The position numbers and the translations under genes were made by a program. Source: Fidelibacterota bacterium (GTDB lineage: Bacteria; Fidelibacterota; UBA8477; JABMPR01). Taken from it: DNA of 64,000 nucleotides. Numbering within the stretch: position 1 is the stretch's first letter; every line of letters starts with the position of its first letter. Positions 44,706-52,914 of the stretch are shown in pieces. Below the pieces are notes generated by a model that made no database searches, was not told where the DNA came from, and was given only the letters and a program-made list of their open reading frames with translations. Location of the stretch: NCBI GenBank assembly GCA_018673925.1, contig JABHBL010000074.1:1-64000 (forward strand). The letters run 5' to 3'.

Positions 44706-45222
44706 GATATCTTTCTAATTTTTCAAGTATTTCATGGGCGATCATATCTGGAGCCCTTTCACCTGTATTTATGCGGAGTGAGGCGGCTTCGCCATACCCA
44801 ACCTGGCGATTGTCCAAAATTTCCTGTAATTTTTTTATCGTATCCTTGCATTCGGTTAACAGGGGACGATGATCAGAATGCTCCAGTCGAGCTGCAGCTT
44901 CTTCAGGAGAGACATCCAGCCAGATAGTGAGATGATCCTTAAGATATTCCACGTTTTCAGGTCGGGTGACAATACCGCCCCCACAAGGTATGATGGCTTC
45001 ACTTAGTGAAGCTGTTTCCATGAGAACCTGAGCTTCGTAGTCACGAAATCCATCCTCACCGTGGGCTTCAAAAATGGTAGGGATGTCATTTCCCGAAATT
45101 TTTTCAATCTCGTTATCAATATCCAATAATTGCCAGCTGAGGGCATCAGCCAAAAGTTGGCCAACAGTACTTTTTCCAGCTCCCATCAAGCCAATCAAGT
45201 ATACTTTACTAATGCTCATCAT
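44698..45222 (-). CDS. aroK: Shikimate kinase
   Basis: A 174-residue P-loop kinase making shikimate-3-phosphate. It shows Walker A GLMGAGKSTVGQLLA, the DIDNEIEKISG shikimate-site Asp, FRDYEAQVL (Arg), the PCGGGIV loop and the lid HSDHRPLL. Start at ATG 45222, with a second ATG directly after it. 18 bases downstream of aroC in the same operon. Confidence 0.95.
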   Translation of the reverse strand: MMSISKVYLIGLMGAGKSTVGQLLADALSWQLLDIDNEIEKISGNDIPTIFEAHGEDGFRDYEAQVLMETASLSEAIIPCGGGIVTRPENVEYLKDHLTIWLDVSPEEAAARLEHSDHRPLLTECKDTIKKLQEILDNRQVGYGEAASLRINTGERAPDMIAHEILEKLERYHA

Positions 45223-45240
45223 TAAATCCCTTCGGCTACT

Positions 45241-46395
45241 CTACACGCCTGTAGCAGCCATGTGCGCTTTGACCTGCACAAGAGAATCCCCACCAAACTT
45301 TTCAAGAATAGCATCAGTCAAAACCAGAGCCATCATAGCCTCTCCAATTACGGAAGCAGCTGGTACGGCACAGGCATCAGTTCTTTCCTTGTGCGCTATT
45401 CCTGGTTGATGGGTTTTGATATCCACCGATCTCAAGGGTCTTGCCAGTGTTGGGATGGGTTTCATGGTGACTTGAACCTGAATCAGCTCACCATTTGACA
45501 TCCCGCCTTCTATACCCCCGGCATGATTTGTGGCTCTGCGAATCGTGTCATTCTTTTTGACAATTTCATCATGGACCTGAGATCCAGTAGCCTCACCAAC
45601 ATCCAGACCATCTCCAATACTCACGGATTTCATGGCATTGATTGACATCATGGCAGCGGCCAGGCGTGCATCCAGTTTGCGATCCCAATGTGTATAGGAT
45701 CCTAGACCAGGTGGTAAACCCGATGCAAGAACCTCAAAAACACCACCCACAGAATCCCCAGCTTTACGAGTTACATCAATATGCTTGATCATGGCCTCAG
45801 CAGCTACTTGATCCAAACATCTCACATCTGAAGCATCCGCTGCTTTATTCGTATCTTTGTGCAATTGATCTGGTTTTGCCGTGGCTTTGATAGGACCAAT
45901 CTGTATGACATGGCTGAATATCTCAACACCTACTTCACTTAAAAATGTACGGCAAACTGCACCCAGGGCTACCCGCATGGCCGTTTCACGTGCAGATGAC
46001 CGCTCCAGAACATTACGGATATCACTAAAGCCAAATTTTTGAACTCCAGCCAGATCAGCATGACCTGGACGAGGCAAGGTCACTTCTGGAACAGGATTCA
46101 AGGGTGCCTCGTGTGACATTTTATCCTGTTTCCAGTTTTCCCAATCCCGATTCTGAATCCACAATGCTATGGGAGAACCAAGGGTATATCCATGCCGCAG
46201 ACCACTGGTTATTTCAGCATGATCCTTCTCAATAGCCATGCGACCACCACGACCGTGACCCATTTGCCGACGAGCCAGATCTCTGGCAATCAAATTTTCT
46301 GAAAGAGGCACACCGGCAGGAAAACCTTCAAGAATTCCTGATAGGCCTTTGCCGTGTGATTCCCCTGCGGTGAGAAATTTCAGTCTATTTAGCAT
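45241..46395 (-). CDS. aroC: Chorismate synthase
   Basis: A 384-residue FMN-dependent enzyme making chorismate from EPSP. Family signatures present: GESHGKGLSGILEGFPAG, RRQMGHGRGGRMAIEKD, DIRNVLERSSARETAMRVA and the late IKTHQPGIAHKE. Its length is usual for the long bacterial form. It is followed by aroK; upstream a 142-base gap with palindromic sequence separates it from aroE. Confidence 0.97.
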   Translation of the reverse strand: MLNRLKFLTAGESHGKGLSGILEGFPAGVPLSENLIARDLARRQMGHGRGGRMAIEKDHAEITSGLRHGYTLGSPIALWIQNRDWENWKQDKMSHEAPLNPVPEVTLPRPGHADLAGVQKFGFSDIRNVLERSSARETAMRVALGAVCRTFLSEVGVEIFSHVIQIGPIKATAKPDQLHKDTNKAADASDVRCLDQVAAEAMIKHIDVTRKAGDSVGGVFEVLASGLPPGLGSYTHWDRKLDARLAAAMMSINAMKSVSIGDGLDVGEATGSQVHDEIVKKNDTIRRATNHAGGIEGGMSNGELIQVQVTMKPIPTLARPLRSVDIKTHQPGIAHKERTDACAVPAASVIGEAMMALVLTDAILEKFGGDSLVQVKAHMAATGV

Positions 46396-46412
46396 ACTAA
46401 TAATCCTTATCC

Positions 46413-46476
46413 CTCGACTCCGCTCGAGATGACAAAAACTTGTCTCCCTGAGCTTGTCGAAGGGTTCATAGACAAG
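46413..46476. repeat. REP-like palindromic sequences between aroE and aroC
   Basis: Two small hairpins: CTCGA/TCGAG (46413-46417 with 46424-46428) and CTTGTC/GACAAG (46439-46444 with 46471-46476) enclosing CCCTGAGCTTGTCGAAGGG. Both motif types (CTCGACTCCGCTCGAGATGAC-like and CTGAGCTTGTCGAAGG) are familiar as dispersed intergenic elements in bacteria, and no coding potential is seen. Confidence 0.55.
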
Positions 46477-46537
46477 CTACCAACAGGCAATTCCTGACCA
46501 TGGTTTTGTCTAAAAATGAGTTGAGAGGAATAGAAGA

Positions 46538-47404
46538 TCACTCAAATTTCCGCTTAAAACCTGTAATTTTGTTGTGAACGGCTTCTCGCATCTCATTCAT
46601 CTTTATACGGTTCCAATCCTGGGGTCCAAACCAAACATCTACTGAGGCCATGGCCTGATAAAGATACATATCTAAACCGGAAACGGTTTGACAGTCTGAA
46701 AATATTGCCTCTGAGAGCAAGCGTGTATTCAAAGGATTAAAAATAGTGTCAACTACAACATCAATTGATTCCAGAAGATCTCCATCCAGAGGACTCTCAT
46801 TCTGTTTTGGTTTCATTCCGATAGGTGTACAGTTGACCAGGCAATAGGCATCTTCTATGGGTGCAACTGCCCTTTCATCCCAGGAGCAACCAACCAATTT
46901 CATGCCTTCAGCGGAACTGCTCATATCCTTAATTAGAGTTTTGGCCCTCTCGGGATCTCGTGCAATCACAGTGGTTTTCCCAGCTCCAATGCGGGCCAGG
47001 CCAAAGGTGATGGCTCTTGCAGCACCTCCACTCCCCAGAACGACTACTTTTTTTCCCGCCAGATCTACATCTGCGGCTTCCAGGGATTTCACAAAACCAT
47101 ACCAGTCTGTATTGTATCCTGTGAGTTTCCCATCATGGCGTCTGATACAATTCACAGCACCAATAGGTGCAGTACGATCATTCACGTTATCCAGAAAGGG
47201 AATTATATCCTCTTTGTGGGGGATGGTCACATTAAATCCAGCCAACTTCTTGGCAGAAGGGAGATTTACCCAGCGTTCCAGATCTCCCTGTACAACCTTG
47301 ATCTTTTTATACTCAGCTTCCAGGGCAAGTTGTTCATATATCCAACCATGCATAAAATCGCTGACACTTTGTCTGAGAGGATCACCAATAACGGCTAATT
47401 TCAC
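46538..47404 (-). CDS. aroE: Shikimate dehydrogenase
   Basis: A 288-residue NADPH enzyme reducing 3-dehydroshikimate. Signatures are AVIGDPLRQSVSDFMHG, FNVTIPHKEDIIPFLD with the catalytic Lys, AVNCIRR, NTDWYGF, the nucleotide motif VLGSGGAARAITFGL and NCTPIGM. It uses a GTG start (47404) with AGGAG 7 bases upstream. It lies between aroA and aroC. Confidence 0.95.
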   Translation of the reverse strand: MKLAVIGDPLRQSVSDFMHGWIYEQLALEAEYKKIKVVQGDLERWVNLPSAKKLAGFNVTIPHKEDIIPFLDNVNDRTAPIGAVNCIRRHDGKLTGYNTDWYGFVKSLEAADVDLAGKKVVVLGSGGAARAITFGLARIGAGKTTVIARDPERAKTLIKDMSSSAEGMKLVGCSWDERAVAPIEDAYCLVNCTPIGMKPKQNESPLDGDLLESIDVVVDTIFNPLNTRLLSEAIFSDCQTVSGLDMYLYQAMASVDVWFGPQDWNRIKMNEMREAVHNKITGFKRKFE

Positions 47405-47448
47405 ATTTATCTCCTGATTCGTGTGTTCAAAATGCTTATTCTAAACTT

Positions 47449-48708
47449 TTAACTTATTAAACCCCGAAGTTCATCAAAGAAACCAGGATAAGAAATATCT
47501 ACACAATCCGGGTCATCCAGAGTTGCTGGTAATTTGCTAATCAATCCTGCGATACCCAGTGTCATGGCAATTCGATGATCATGAAAAGTTTTGACCTTGC
47601 CCCCCTTGAGAGGTGTTGGTCCTTCTACATGAAATCCATCGGGTTGCTCAAATATTTTGGCACCCCAGGCACTAAGATTGGTCACTATCGCAGCGATTCG
47701 ATCTGATTCTTTCACACGCAATTCTTCAGCTCCCGTCACCACAGTTTCACCTTCAGCTTGTGTAGCCAATAGTGCAATGAGAGGCAATTCATCAATCAGA
47801 TTAGGAATCTGTTCCGGATAGATTTGAATACATTTTAACTGAGATGCTCGGATGCGTATATCAGCAATGGCTTCACCGCTGAGTTTTGCTTTATTAGCGA
47901 CAGTAACTTTTCCACCCATATCCTTAACAGCTTTGAGAAAGGCGGTTCTGGTTGGATTAATCCCAACACCGCGAAGGATTACATCTGAATCAGGAACCAA
48001 TAGGGCTGCAGCAATAAAAAAGGCTGCCGCTGAAAAGTCACCTGGTATCACAAAATCTATTGGCTTGAGAGGTCTAGTCAGTTGATGGACTGTCACCTCA
48101 CGTCCTTTGACCTTGATACGTGCACCCATAGCCTTGAGCATTTGCTCGGTATGATCGCGACTAAAAGCTGGTGATTTGACCGTGGTTTGTCCCTTTGCGT
48201 GCAATCCTGCCAAAAGAATGGCTGATTTAACCTGAGCGCTGGCATATGGAAGCTGGTAATCCAGTGCCCACAGATCACGTCCACTCAGCATCAGAGGTAA
48301 ATATTTTCTTTTGTTGGCTGAAATATTGGAACCCATTTGCTGGAGAGGTCTGAAAACTCTGTCCATGGGTCGGTTGCTTAGAGATTGATCCCCTGTGAAC
48401 TGAACATGGATGGGGTGAGCCGCTAAAAGACCCATCATCAGACGTGCCGTAGTCCCCGAGTTTCCACAATCAAGACCCAGATCTGGTTGCTTGAAAGGGC
48501 GTAATCCACCTCCCTGGACATGGATGACACCATGCTTTTCTTCGATATGAATTCCACAGTTGATCAAGGCGCGCTGAGTTGTGGCAACATCGGCCCCGGG
48601 ATTCAGATTTTCAAGGCGACTAAGACCATCGCTCAATGCAGTGAACATGAGGGCTCGATGGCTTATTGATTTGTCACCAGGTAGCCTAATTTCTCCAAGC
48701 AAAGCCAT
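47449..48708 (-). CDS. aroA: 3-phosphoshikimate 1-carboxyvinyltransferase (EPSP synthase)
   Basis: A 419-residue EPSP synthase with GDKSISHRALMFTALSDG, LDCGNSGTTARLMMGLLA, the RDHTEQML loop, the DFSAAAFFIAAALLVP motif, RVKESDRIAA and TFHDHRIAMTLGIAGL. AAGGAG lies 6 bases before ATG 48708. In the glyphosate-contact motif GNSGTTARLMMG the usual Gly-Asn-Ser-Gly-Thr order is kept, so no obvious resistance-type change. 20 bases after the DAHP synthase gene. Confidence 0.97.
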   Translation of the reverse strand: MALLGEIRLPGDKSISHRALMFTALSDGLSRLENLNPGADVATTQRALINCGIHIEEKHGVIHVQGGGLRPFKQPDLGLDCGNSGTTARLMMGLLAAHPIHVQFTGDQSLSNRPMDRVFRPLQQMGSNISANKRKYLPLMLSGRDLWALDYQLPYASAQVKSAILLAGLHAKGQTTVKSPAFSRDHTEQMLKAMGARIKVKGREVTVHQLTRPLKPIDFVIPGDFSAAAFFIAAALLVPDSDVILRGVGINPTRTAFLKAVKDMGGKVTVANKAKLSGEAIADIRIRASQLKCIQIYPEQIPNLIDELPLIALLATQAEGETVVTGAEELRVKESDRIAAIVTNLSAWGAKIFEQPDGFHVEGPTPLKGGKVKTFHDHRIAMTLGIAGLISKLPATLDDPDCVDISYPGFFDELRGLIS

Positions 48709-48728
48709 GGGTGACTCCTTCTAAAGGA

Positions 48729-49745
48729 TCAGTCCAGTTTTTTTCCAACAGCTTCAGCAACCAGTCTGATTCGATCTACCAGATCTTTGAAATCTGCAGG
48801 AACCAATTGCTGGGGTCCATCACTGAGAGCAACTTCAGGGTTAGGATGAACTTCAACCATGACACCCTGAGCTCCAGCTGCCACCCCAGCTAAAGAAAGG
48901 GGTAACACCTTTGATCGTTTTCCTGCAGCATGACTGGGATCAACGACTACAGGGAGATGGGTCAAACGCTGAAAGGCTGGAATGGCACTCACATCCAGCG
49001 TATTCCTGGTATGATCCACATAGGTACGAATACCTCGTTCACATAGAACCAGCTTTTCATTTCCTTCGTTCAAAATATACTCAGCCGCCAGGATAGTTTC
49101 TTTCACTGTCGCTGACATTCCGCGTTTTAAAAAGATGGGCATACCAGTACGAGCGGCAGCTTTGATAAGCGTAAAATTCTGCATGTTCCGAGTACCTATC
49201 TGGAGCATGTCAGTATGTTGGGCCGTGATATCCAGGACTTCTGTATCTGTCACTTCAGTCACTGTGGGTAAGCCAACTTCTTTTCCAACCTGTTTCAGGA
49301 TTTTGAGACCTTCAACACCCAGACCCTGGAAGGAATAGGGAGAAGTTCGTGGTTTGAATGCACCACCACGGAGAAAGTGACCTCCAGCTGCTTTTACAGC
49401 ATCACCTACTGTTTTGGTTTGCTCATAGGATTCAATCGAACAGGGACCGGCAATAATAGACACGCCGGCGCCACCAATACGAGCTTCACCCACATTCACG
49501 ATGGTATCCTGTGGTTGCCATTCCCGTGAGGCTAATTTATAAGGTGTACTGATCTCAATAACATTTGAAACTTCTGGCAAGGCTTGAAGGTGCTGCTTGC
49601 CGCGTAGAGGTTTGGTTCCCATCACTCCGACAATGGTACGGGTTTCACCAGGAGCAGGCTTGGGTGTATATCCTAATTTGGTAATTTCCTGCTGGACTCT
49701 ATCGATTGCTTCTGGGGAAGCATTTACATTCATTATGACAATCAT
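48729..49745 (-). CDS. aroF: 3-deoxy-7-phosphoheptulonate synthase (type I beta)
   Basis: A 338-residue DAHP synthase, first step of the pathway. An N-terminal ferredoxin-like regulatory domain (residues ~1-70, MNVNASPEAIDRVQQEITKLGY) as in Thermotoga DAHPS is followed by the KDO8P/DAHP synthase barrel: VSIIAGPCSIESYEQT, GGAFKPRTSPYSFQGLG, LQIGTRNMQN, VVVDPSHAAGKRSKVLPLS. The N-terminal domain suggests feedback inhibition by Tyr or Phe. Second gene of the operon. Confidence 0.94.
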   Translation of the reverse strand: MIVIMNVNASPEAIDRVQQEITKLGYTPKPAPGETRTIVGVMGTKPLRGKQHLQALPEVSNVIEISTPYKLASREWQPQDTIVNVGEARIGGAGVSIIAGPCSIESYEQTKTVGDAVKAAGGHFLRGGAFKPRTSPYSFQGLGVEGLKILKQVGKEVGLPTVTEVTDTEVLDITAQHTDMLQIGTRNMQNFTLIKAAARTGMPIFLKRGMSATVKETILAAEYILNEGNEKLVLCERGIRTYVDHTRNTLDVSAIPAFQRLTHLPVVVDPSHAAGKRSKVLPLSLAGVAAGAQGVMVEVHPNPEVALSDGPQQLVPADFKDLVDRIRLVAEAVGKKLD

Positions 49746-49803
49746 CGTATACTATCCTTTAATAGTGGCCTATAAGGTTTTATTTCTGTTAAGTAATTGC
49801 AAC

Positions 49804-51129
49804 TTAAATCGAGGTTCCTGTTCGCTCTACAACGAGGAACAGCGTCTTATTGTCTTTCAAGTCCTGAATCCCAAACTGACTCACATTCAGTTCATATAGT
49901 TCAGCTGCTCGGGCTGGTGCAATGACAGCGGTAGTGTCTGAATATTCCCCCCGATGCAGCTTCCTGGCAGCTTCAGCAGTATCTTCAGCTTCAATGTGAG
50001 GAACCTCCGTAAAATTCTCCCTTAAAAAACGTGAACACTGTTTAAGAGCTTGAGGGTGAGATCGAACTTCAGATATCTCTTTGGGATCAACTCCTGCTTT
50101 TGTAATAAGACATTGGTTTACCTGAATGTGGAACATAGAGCGTACCTTGCAGCGAGCTTTGGCCAGAGCATGAATACTCTCATGTACCACGCCCCCCCGT
50201 GCATTTTCCATGGCGATAATTCCACGATCTATTTCATAAGTATACAAACTTTCCATGACATTTCGACTGGTGAGACAGGGTTTGGTATCTATGTCTCCCA
50301 GCTTTTCCTCTTTCATATAATTGCGTGCTGCTTCCTCAGAAAAGCTGCCGGGGATGCCCTGATATCCAATCACCTCAGGGGGTGAATCGGGTCGATACAC
50401 ACGAGCTTTCACTGCATGAACCGATCGTGAGAAGTCGGTGAGCATTTCAGGTGTATAGGGGTTGTAATACTGCAAATCATGGAATAGTTCTTCAGTATCC
50501 TGACAGGTTTGTTCAACCACATGATGCACTTGTCTGAAACCATGTGTGTCTACAGCAGTGGATTGAATATCCATCCCCTTCATGACACGACCCACAAAGT
50601 GGGTGATACCTTGAGAGCGAGCCGCTAATCTGTCATGATCTTCAACCTCAAGATCAATGAGTCTGCAACCCCAGGATTCAAAAATATTGCGCCAGTTACT
50701 CTCTGTAACTCCATCAATACGAGTGGGACAGAATACCATCCTCAGATCACGATCCCGTTTGTAGGAATCAGGTCCAAACATGGGATGTGTATTCAATATT
50801 TGAACGGTTGAGGGTAATTCCGCAATCATCCAGTCTCGAATGCGGGTTTTTACTGAGGCCACATCAATCAAAACCTGACCTGGTCGACTTAATGGAGATA
50901 TTTCCTTTAGCAAACTCTCCATCCGACTGATAGGAACAGCCAAAAAAACAGTCTGTTGCTCCATGACAGTTTCAAGATTCGCCCAGGGATATCCTGAGGA
51001 CTGAGCCTGCCCAGATAGGTCGCGTTCATCTGTGATGATGGGCTGATAATCACTACTCAACAAGTCGGCAAGCAGGGCTCCAAAGCGTCCAAAGCCTATT
51101 ATTCCAATCTTTTGTTTATTTCGTCCCAC
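49804..51129 (-). CDS. Fused prephenate dehydrogenase-prephenate dehydratase (TyrA-PheA)
   Basis: A 441-residue bifunctional protein. Residues ~5-245 are a prephenate/arogenate dehydrogenase (GIIGFGRFGALLADLLSSDY, DVASVKTRIRDWM, NTHPMFGPDS, QGITHFVGR). Residues ~255-441 are a prephenate dehydratase (VIGYQGIPGSFSEEAARNYM, IDRGIIAMENARGGVVHESI, EVRSHPQALKQC, EDTAEAARKLH). No C-terminal ACT regulatory domain and no chorismate mutase domain are present. I choose GTG 51129, which has AAAAGGA 8 bases upstream, over TTG 51156. First structural gene of the operon, behind the attenuator. Confidence 0.92.
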   Translation of the reverse strand: MGRNKQKIGIIGFGRFGALLADLLSSDYQPIITDERDLSGQAQSSGYPWANLETVMEQQTVFLAVPISRMESLLKEISPLSRPGQVLIDVASVKTRIRDWMIAELPSTVQILNTHPMFGPDSYKRDRDLRMVFCPTRIDGVTESNWRNIFESWGCRLIDLEVEDHDRLAARSQGITHFVGRVMKGMDIQSTAVDTHGFRQVHHVVEQTCQDTEELFHDLQYYNPYTPEMLTDFSRSVHAVKARVYRPDSPPEVIGYQGIPGSFSEEAARNYMKEEKLGDIDTKPCLTSRNVMESLYTYEIDRGIIAMENARGGVVHESIHALAKARCKVRSMFHIQVNQCLITKAGVDPKEISEVRSHPQALKQCSRFLRENFTEVPHIEAEDTAEAARKLHRGEYSDTTAVIAPARAAELYELNVSQFGIQDLKDNKTLFLVVERTGTSI

Positions 51130-51203
51130 TGTGTTTATCCTTTTTTCCTGGTTCAAGCTTTGTTATAAACCCAACCCGGCTTTTCTTACGGTTTCGCGGT
51201 GGT

Positions 51204-51226
51204 ACCATCAAGCTGTGCTTGATGGT
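51204..51226 (-). other. Strong hairpin directly after the attenuator T-run
   Basis: Perfect 10-bp stem ACCATCAAGC/GCTTGATGGT with a 3-base loop, between the attenuator and the TyrA-PheA start. It could protect the 5' end of the readthrough mRNA or insulate the structural genes; no T-run follows on the minus strand. Confidence 0.6.
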
Positions 51227-51258
51227 AAAAAAAACCCCCCGCCAATTGACGAGGGTGA
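51227..51258 (-). terminator. Attenuator terminator of the aromatic operon with competing antiterminator
   Basis: On the minus strand CCCTCGTC (51255-51248) pairs with GGCGGGGG (51243-51236) around an AATT loop, followed by G and eight T (51234-51227): a strong intrinsic terminator in the 5' leader, with no minus-strand gene upstream to end. TCACCCT (51258-51252), which overlaps its 5' arm, can instead pair with AGGGTGA (51293-51287) at the leader peptide stop codon, giving a 7-bp antiterminator. Confidence 0.78.
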
Positions 51259-51286
51259 AAGTGTTCAAATATACAAATTTAAACCA

Positions 51287-51331
51287 TCACCCTGATCGCA
51301 TAAAAAAGTAATATGATGCATTCCATTTCAT
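51287..51331 (-). CDS. Aromatic amino acid leader peptide (MKWNASYYFFMRSG)
   Basis: A 14-codon open frame, ATG 51331 to TGA 51289-51287, with adjacent Tyr-Tyr-Phe-Phe codons (7-10) and a Trp codon (3). It is followed at once by the antiterminator and terminator segments. CATCAT in codons 5-7 can pair with GTGATG (51290-51285), making the alternative 1:2 hairpin of classical attenuators. A ribosome stalled on the Tyr/Phe codons would cover that segment and favour antitermination. No good ribosome-binding site is seen; the candidate promoter would give an almost leaderless mRNA. Confidence 0.72.
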   Translation of the reverse strand: MKWNASYYFFMRSG

Positions 51332-51340
51332 TTCGAGGTG

Positions 51341-51368
51341 AATATAGACCTGAGTTTTGCGCATGCAA
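51341..51368 (-). promoter_or_regulatory. Candidate promoter of the aromatic operon
   Basis: Minus strand TTGCAT (51368-51363), a 16-base spacer and TATATT (51346-51341), ending 9 bases before the leader peptide ATG. The same pattern (TTGCGT, 16 bases, TATATT) lies before tRNA-Val, which supports both. Confidence 0.5.
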
Positions 51369-51482
51369 AGATTTTGAACTCTAATTTGCCTTAACAATTG
51401 GAAAACGGCCTTTCAGCCTTTGAAAGAATCCAGTATTGGCCTCCATCCCTCACTCCGCTATATTTACTGATAAGAATCCACC

Positions 51483-52283
51483 ATGAGCAAGATCAAGCAA
51501 ATACGCCCCTCAGCTGTGTCAGGTATGTTCTATCCTGGTGAGCCTGACACATTAAGCGATCAAATCTTCGGCTTCATCCATGAAAAGCCAATCGAAACCA
51601 CCGCGGTTCCCAAAGCTATAATTGTTCCTCATGCCGGTACTGTCTATTCAGGTTCGATAGCTGCATCTGCATATCGTACCCTACTCCAATACAGACATGT
51701 CATCCACAAGGTGATACTTCTCGGACCGGCTCATCGTGTTTATCTGCATGGATTGGCGCTCCCCACAGTAGACCAATTCCAGACGCCCCTGGGCGAGATC
51801 AATCTGGACACAAAGACCATTCAAAACCTGGTTGATGATTATCCTCAGATATCCTATTCTGATCAAGCTCACGCCGAGGAGCATTCCCTTGAAGTCCAGC
51901 TTCCCTTTTTACAGGAGGTTCTGGCCAGCTTTAGGCTGATTCCATTCGTAGTTGGTGAAGCATCGCAAAAAGAGGTTGGTGATGTTATCAAACATCTTTG
52001 GGGTGGCGAGGAGTGTCTCATCGTCATTTCCACTGACTTGAGTCACTTTCACAGTTATGACGAAGCTGTCAAGCAAGATACTGTTACAGCCAACCACATC
52101 GAAACCTTTCAAGGAGAGCAGTTGGGAGATCGCTCAGCCTGTGGCCGTATACCCATCCGGGGATTGCTTCATATAGCTCAACAAAAGGGGTTGTCCATCA
52201 AACGATTCGATCTTCGAAACTCAGGTGACACATCTGGCCGCAAAGACCAGGTTGTTGGTTATGGTGCGTGGGGCTTTTTTTGA
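51483..52283 (+). CDS. amrB: AmmeMemoRadiSam system protein B (MEMO1 family)
   Basis: A 266-residue MEMO-family protein, related in fold to extradiol dioxygenases. Motifs are SGMFYPGEPDTLSDQI, VPHAGTVYSGSIAASAYR, LGPAHRVYLHG, AEEHSLEVQLPFLQ and STDLSHFHSYDEA, which carry the conserved His/Asp/Cys-type metal site region. Function in bacteria is unknown. It is the first of three adjacent genes that form the complete AmmeMemoRadiSam set, divergent from the aromatic operon. Confidence 0.92.
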   Translation: MSKIKQIRPSAVSGMFYPGEPDTLSDQIFGFIHEKPIETTAVPKAIIVPHAGTVYSGSIAASAYRTLLQYRHVIHKVILLGPAHRVYLHGLALPTVDQFQTPLGEINLDTKTIQNLVDDYPQISYSDQAHAEEHSLEVQLPFLQEVLASFRLIPFVVGEASQKEVGDVIKHLWGGEECLIVISTDLSHFHSYDEAVKQDTVTANHIETFQGEQLGDRSACGRIPIRGLLHIAQQKGLSIKRFDLRNSGDTSGRKDQVVGYGAWGFF

Positions 52284-52882
52284 ATCTTAAGCACACATCT
52301 TTATCACCTCAATTTAGTCTCAGTAGATCCGCACAGTTATCCTTGTTGTCTCTAGCGCGAGAATCCATTCAGCACGGTCTGGACCATGGCTCACCTGTCC
52401 GTGTCAATCCTGGAATTTTTGACGCTGAATTCAATGCGCCAGGAGCTGCCTTTGTCACTCTGGAAAAACAAGGAGATTTGCGAGGCTGTATCGGTTCCGT
52501 AGAGGCCTATAGACCACTGGTAGAAGATGTGGCAGAAAACGCCTGGAACGCTGCTTTCACTGATCCCCGTTTTAGTCCGGTTACTTCAACCGAATTTCAT
52601 CAACTCCACATCGAGATTTCTGTGTTGACCCAACCTGAAGAAATGGCTGTTGAATCCGAGGACGATTTAAAAAACCAACTCGTGCCCTTCAAAGACGGAC
52701 TCATCATTCGAGACGGGTATCACCGTGGCTTATTTCTGCCCGCTGTCTGGGATAAACTTCCAGATGTAGATTCATTCCTGTCACATCTCAAACAGAAAGC
52801 GGGTTTCCCGCAGGGATATTGGTCAGATTCAATATCCTGCCAGAAATTCTATAGTGTTGAATTTGGTGATGAGGATGCGTAG
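52268..52882 (+). CDS. amrA: AmmeMemoRadiSam system protein A (AMMECR1 family)
   Basis: A 204-residue AMMECR1-domain protein with the signature FVTLEKQGDLRGCIGSVEAYRPLVEDVAENAWNAAFTDPRF split over the conserved LRGCIG core, then HIEISVLTQPEEM and GLIIRDGYHRGLFLPAVWD. The start is unsure: GTG 52268 is the longest, while TTG 52280 has GTGGGG upstream and overlaps the MEMO stop by 4 bases. The family acts in an unknown process, probably RNA, protein or small-molecule modification with the radical SAM partner. Confidence 0.9.
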   Translation: MGLFLNLKHTSLSPQFSLSRSAQLSLLSLARESIQHGLDHGSPVRVNPGIFDAEFNAPGAAFVTLEKQGDLRGCIGSVEAYRPLVEDVAENAWNAAFTDPRFSPVTSTEFHQLHIEISVLTQPEEMAVESEDDLKNQLVPFKDGLIIRDGYHRGLFLPAVWDKLPDVDSFLSHLKQKAGFPQGYWSDSISCQKFYSVEFGDEDA

Positions 52883-52914
52883 CCACTCATATAAGCAAAA
52901 TAGTTAGATCACAT

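Noticed and set aside
51181-51226. T-box riboswitch suggested by GGTACCACCGCG on the minus strand
   Set aside because: The T-box core is GTGGTACCGCG-like; the order here differs, it lies after the terminator, and there is no Stem I-like region upstream. The leader-peptide attenuator fits better.
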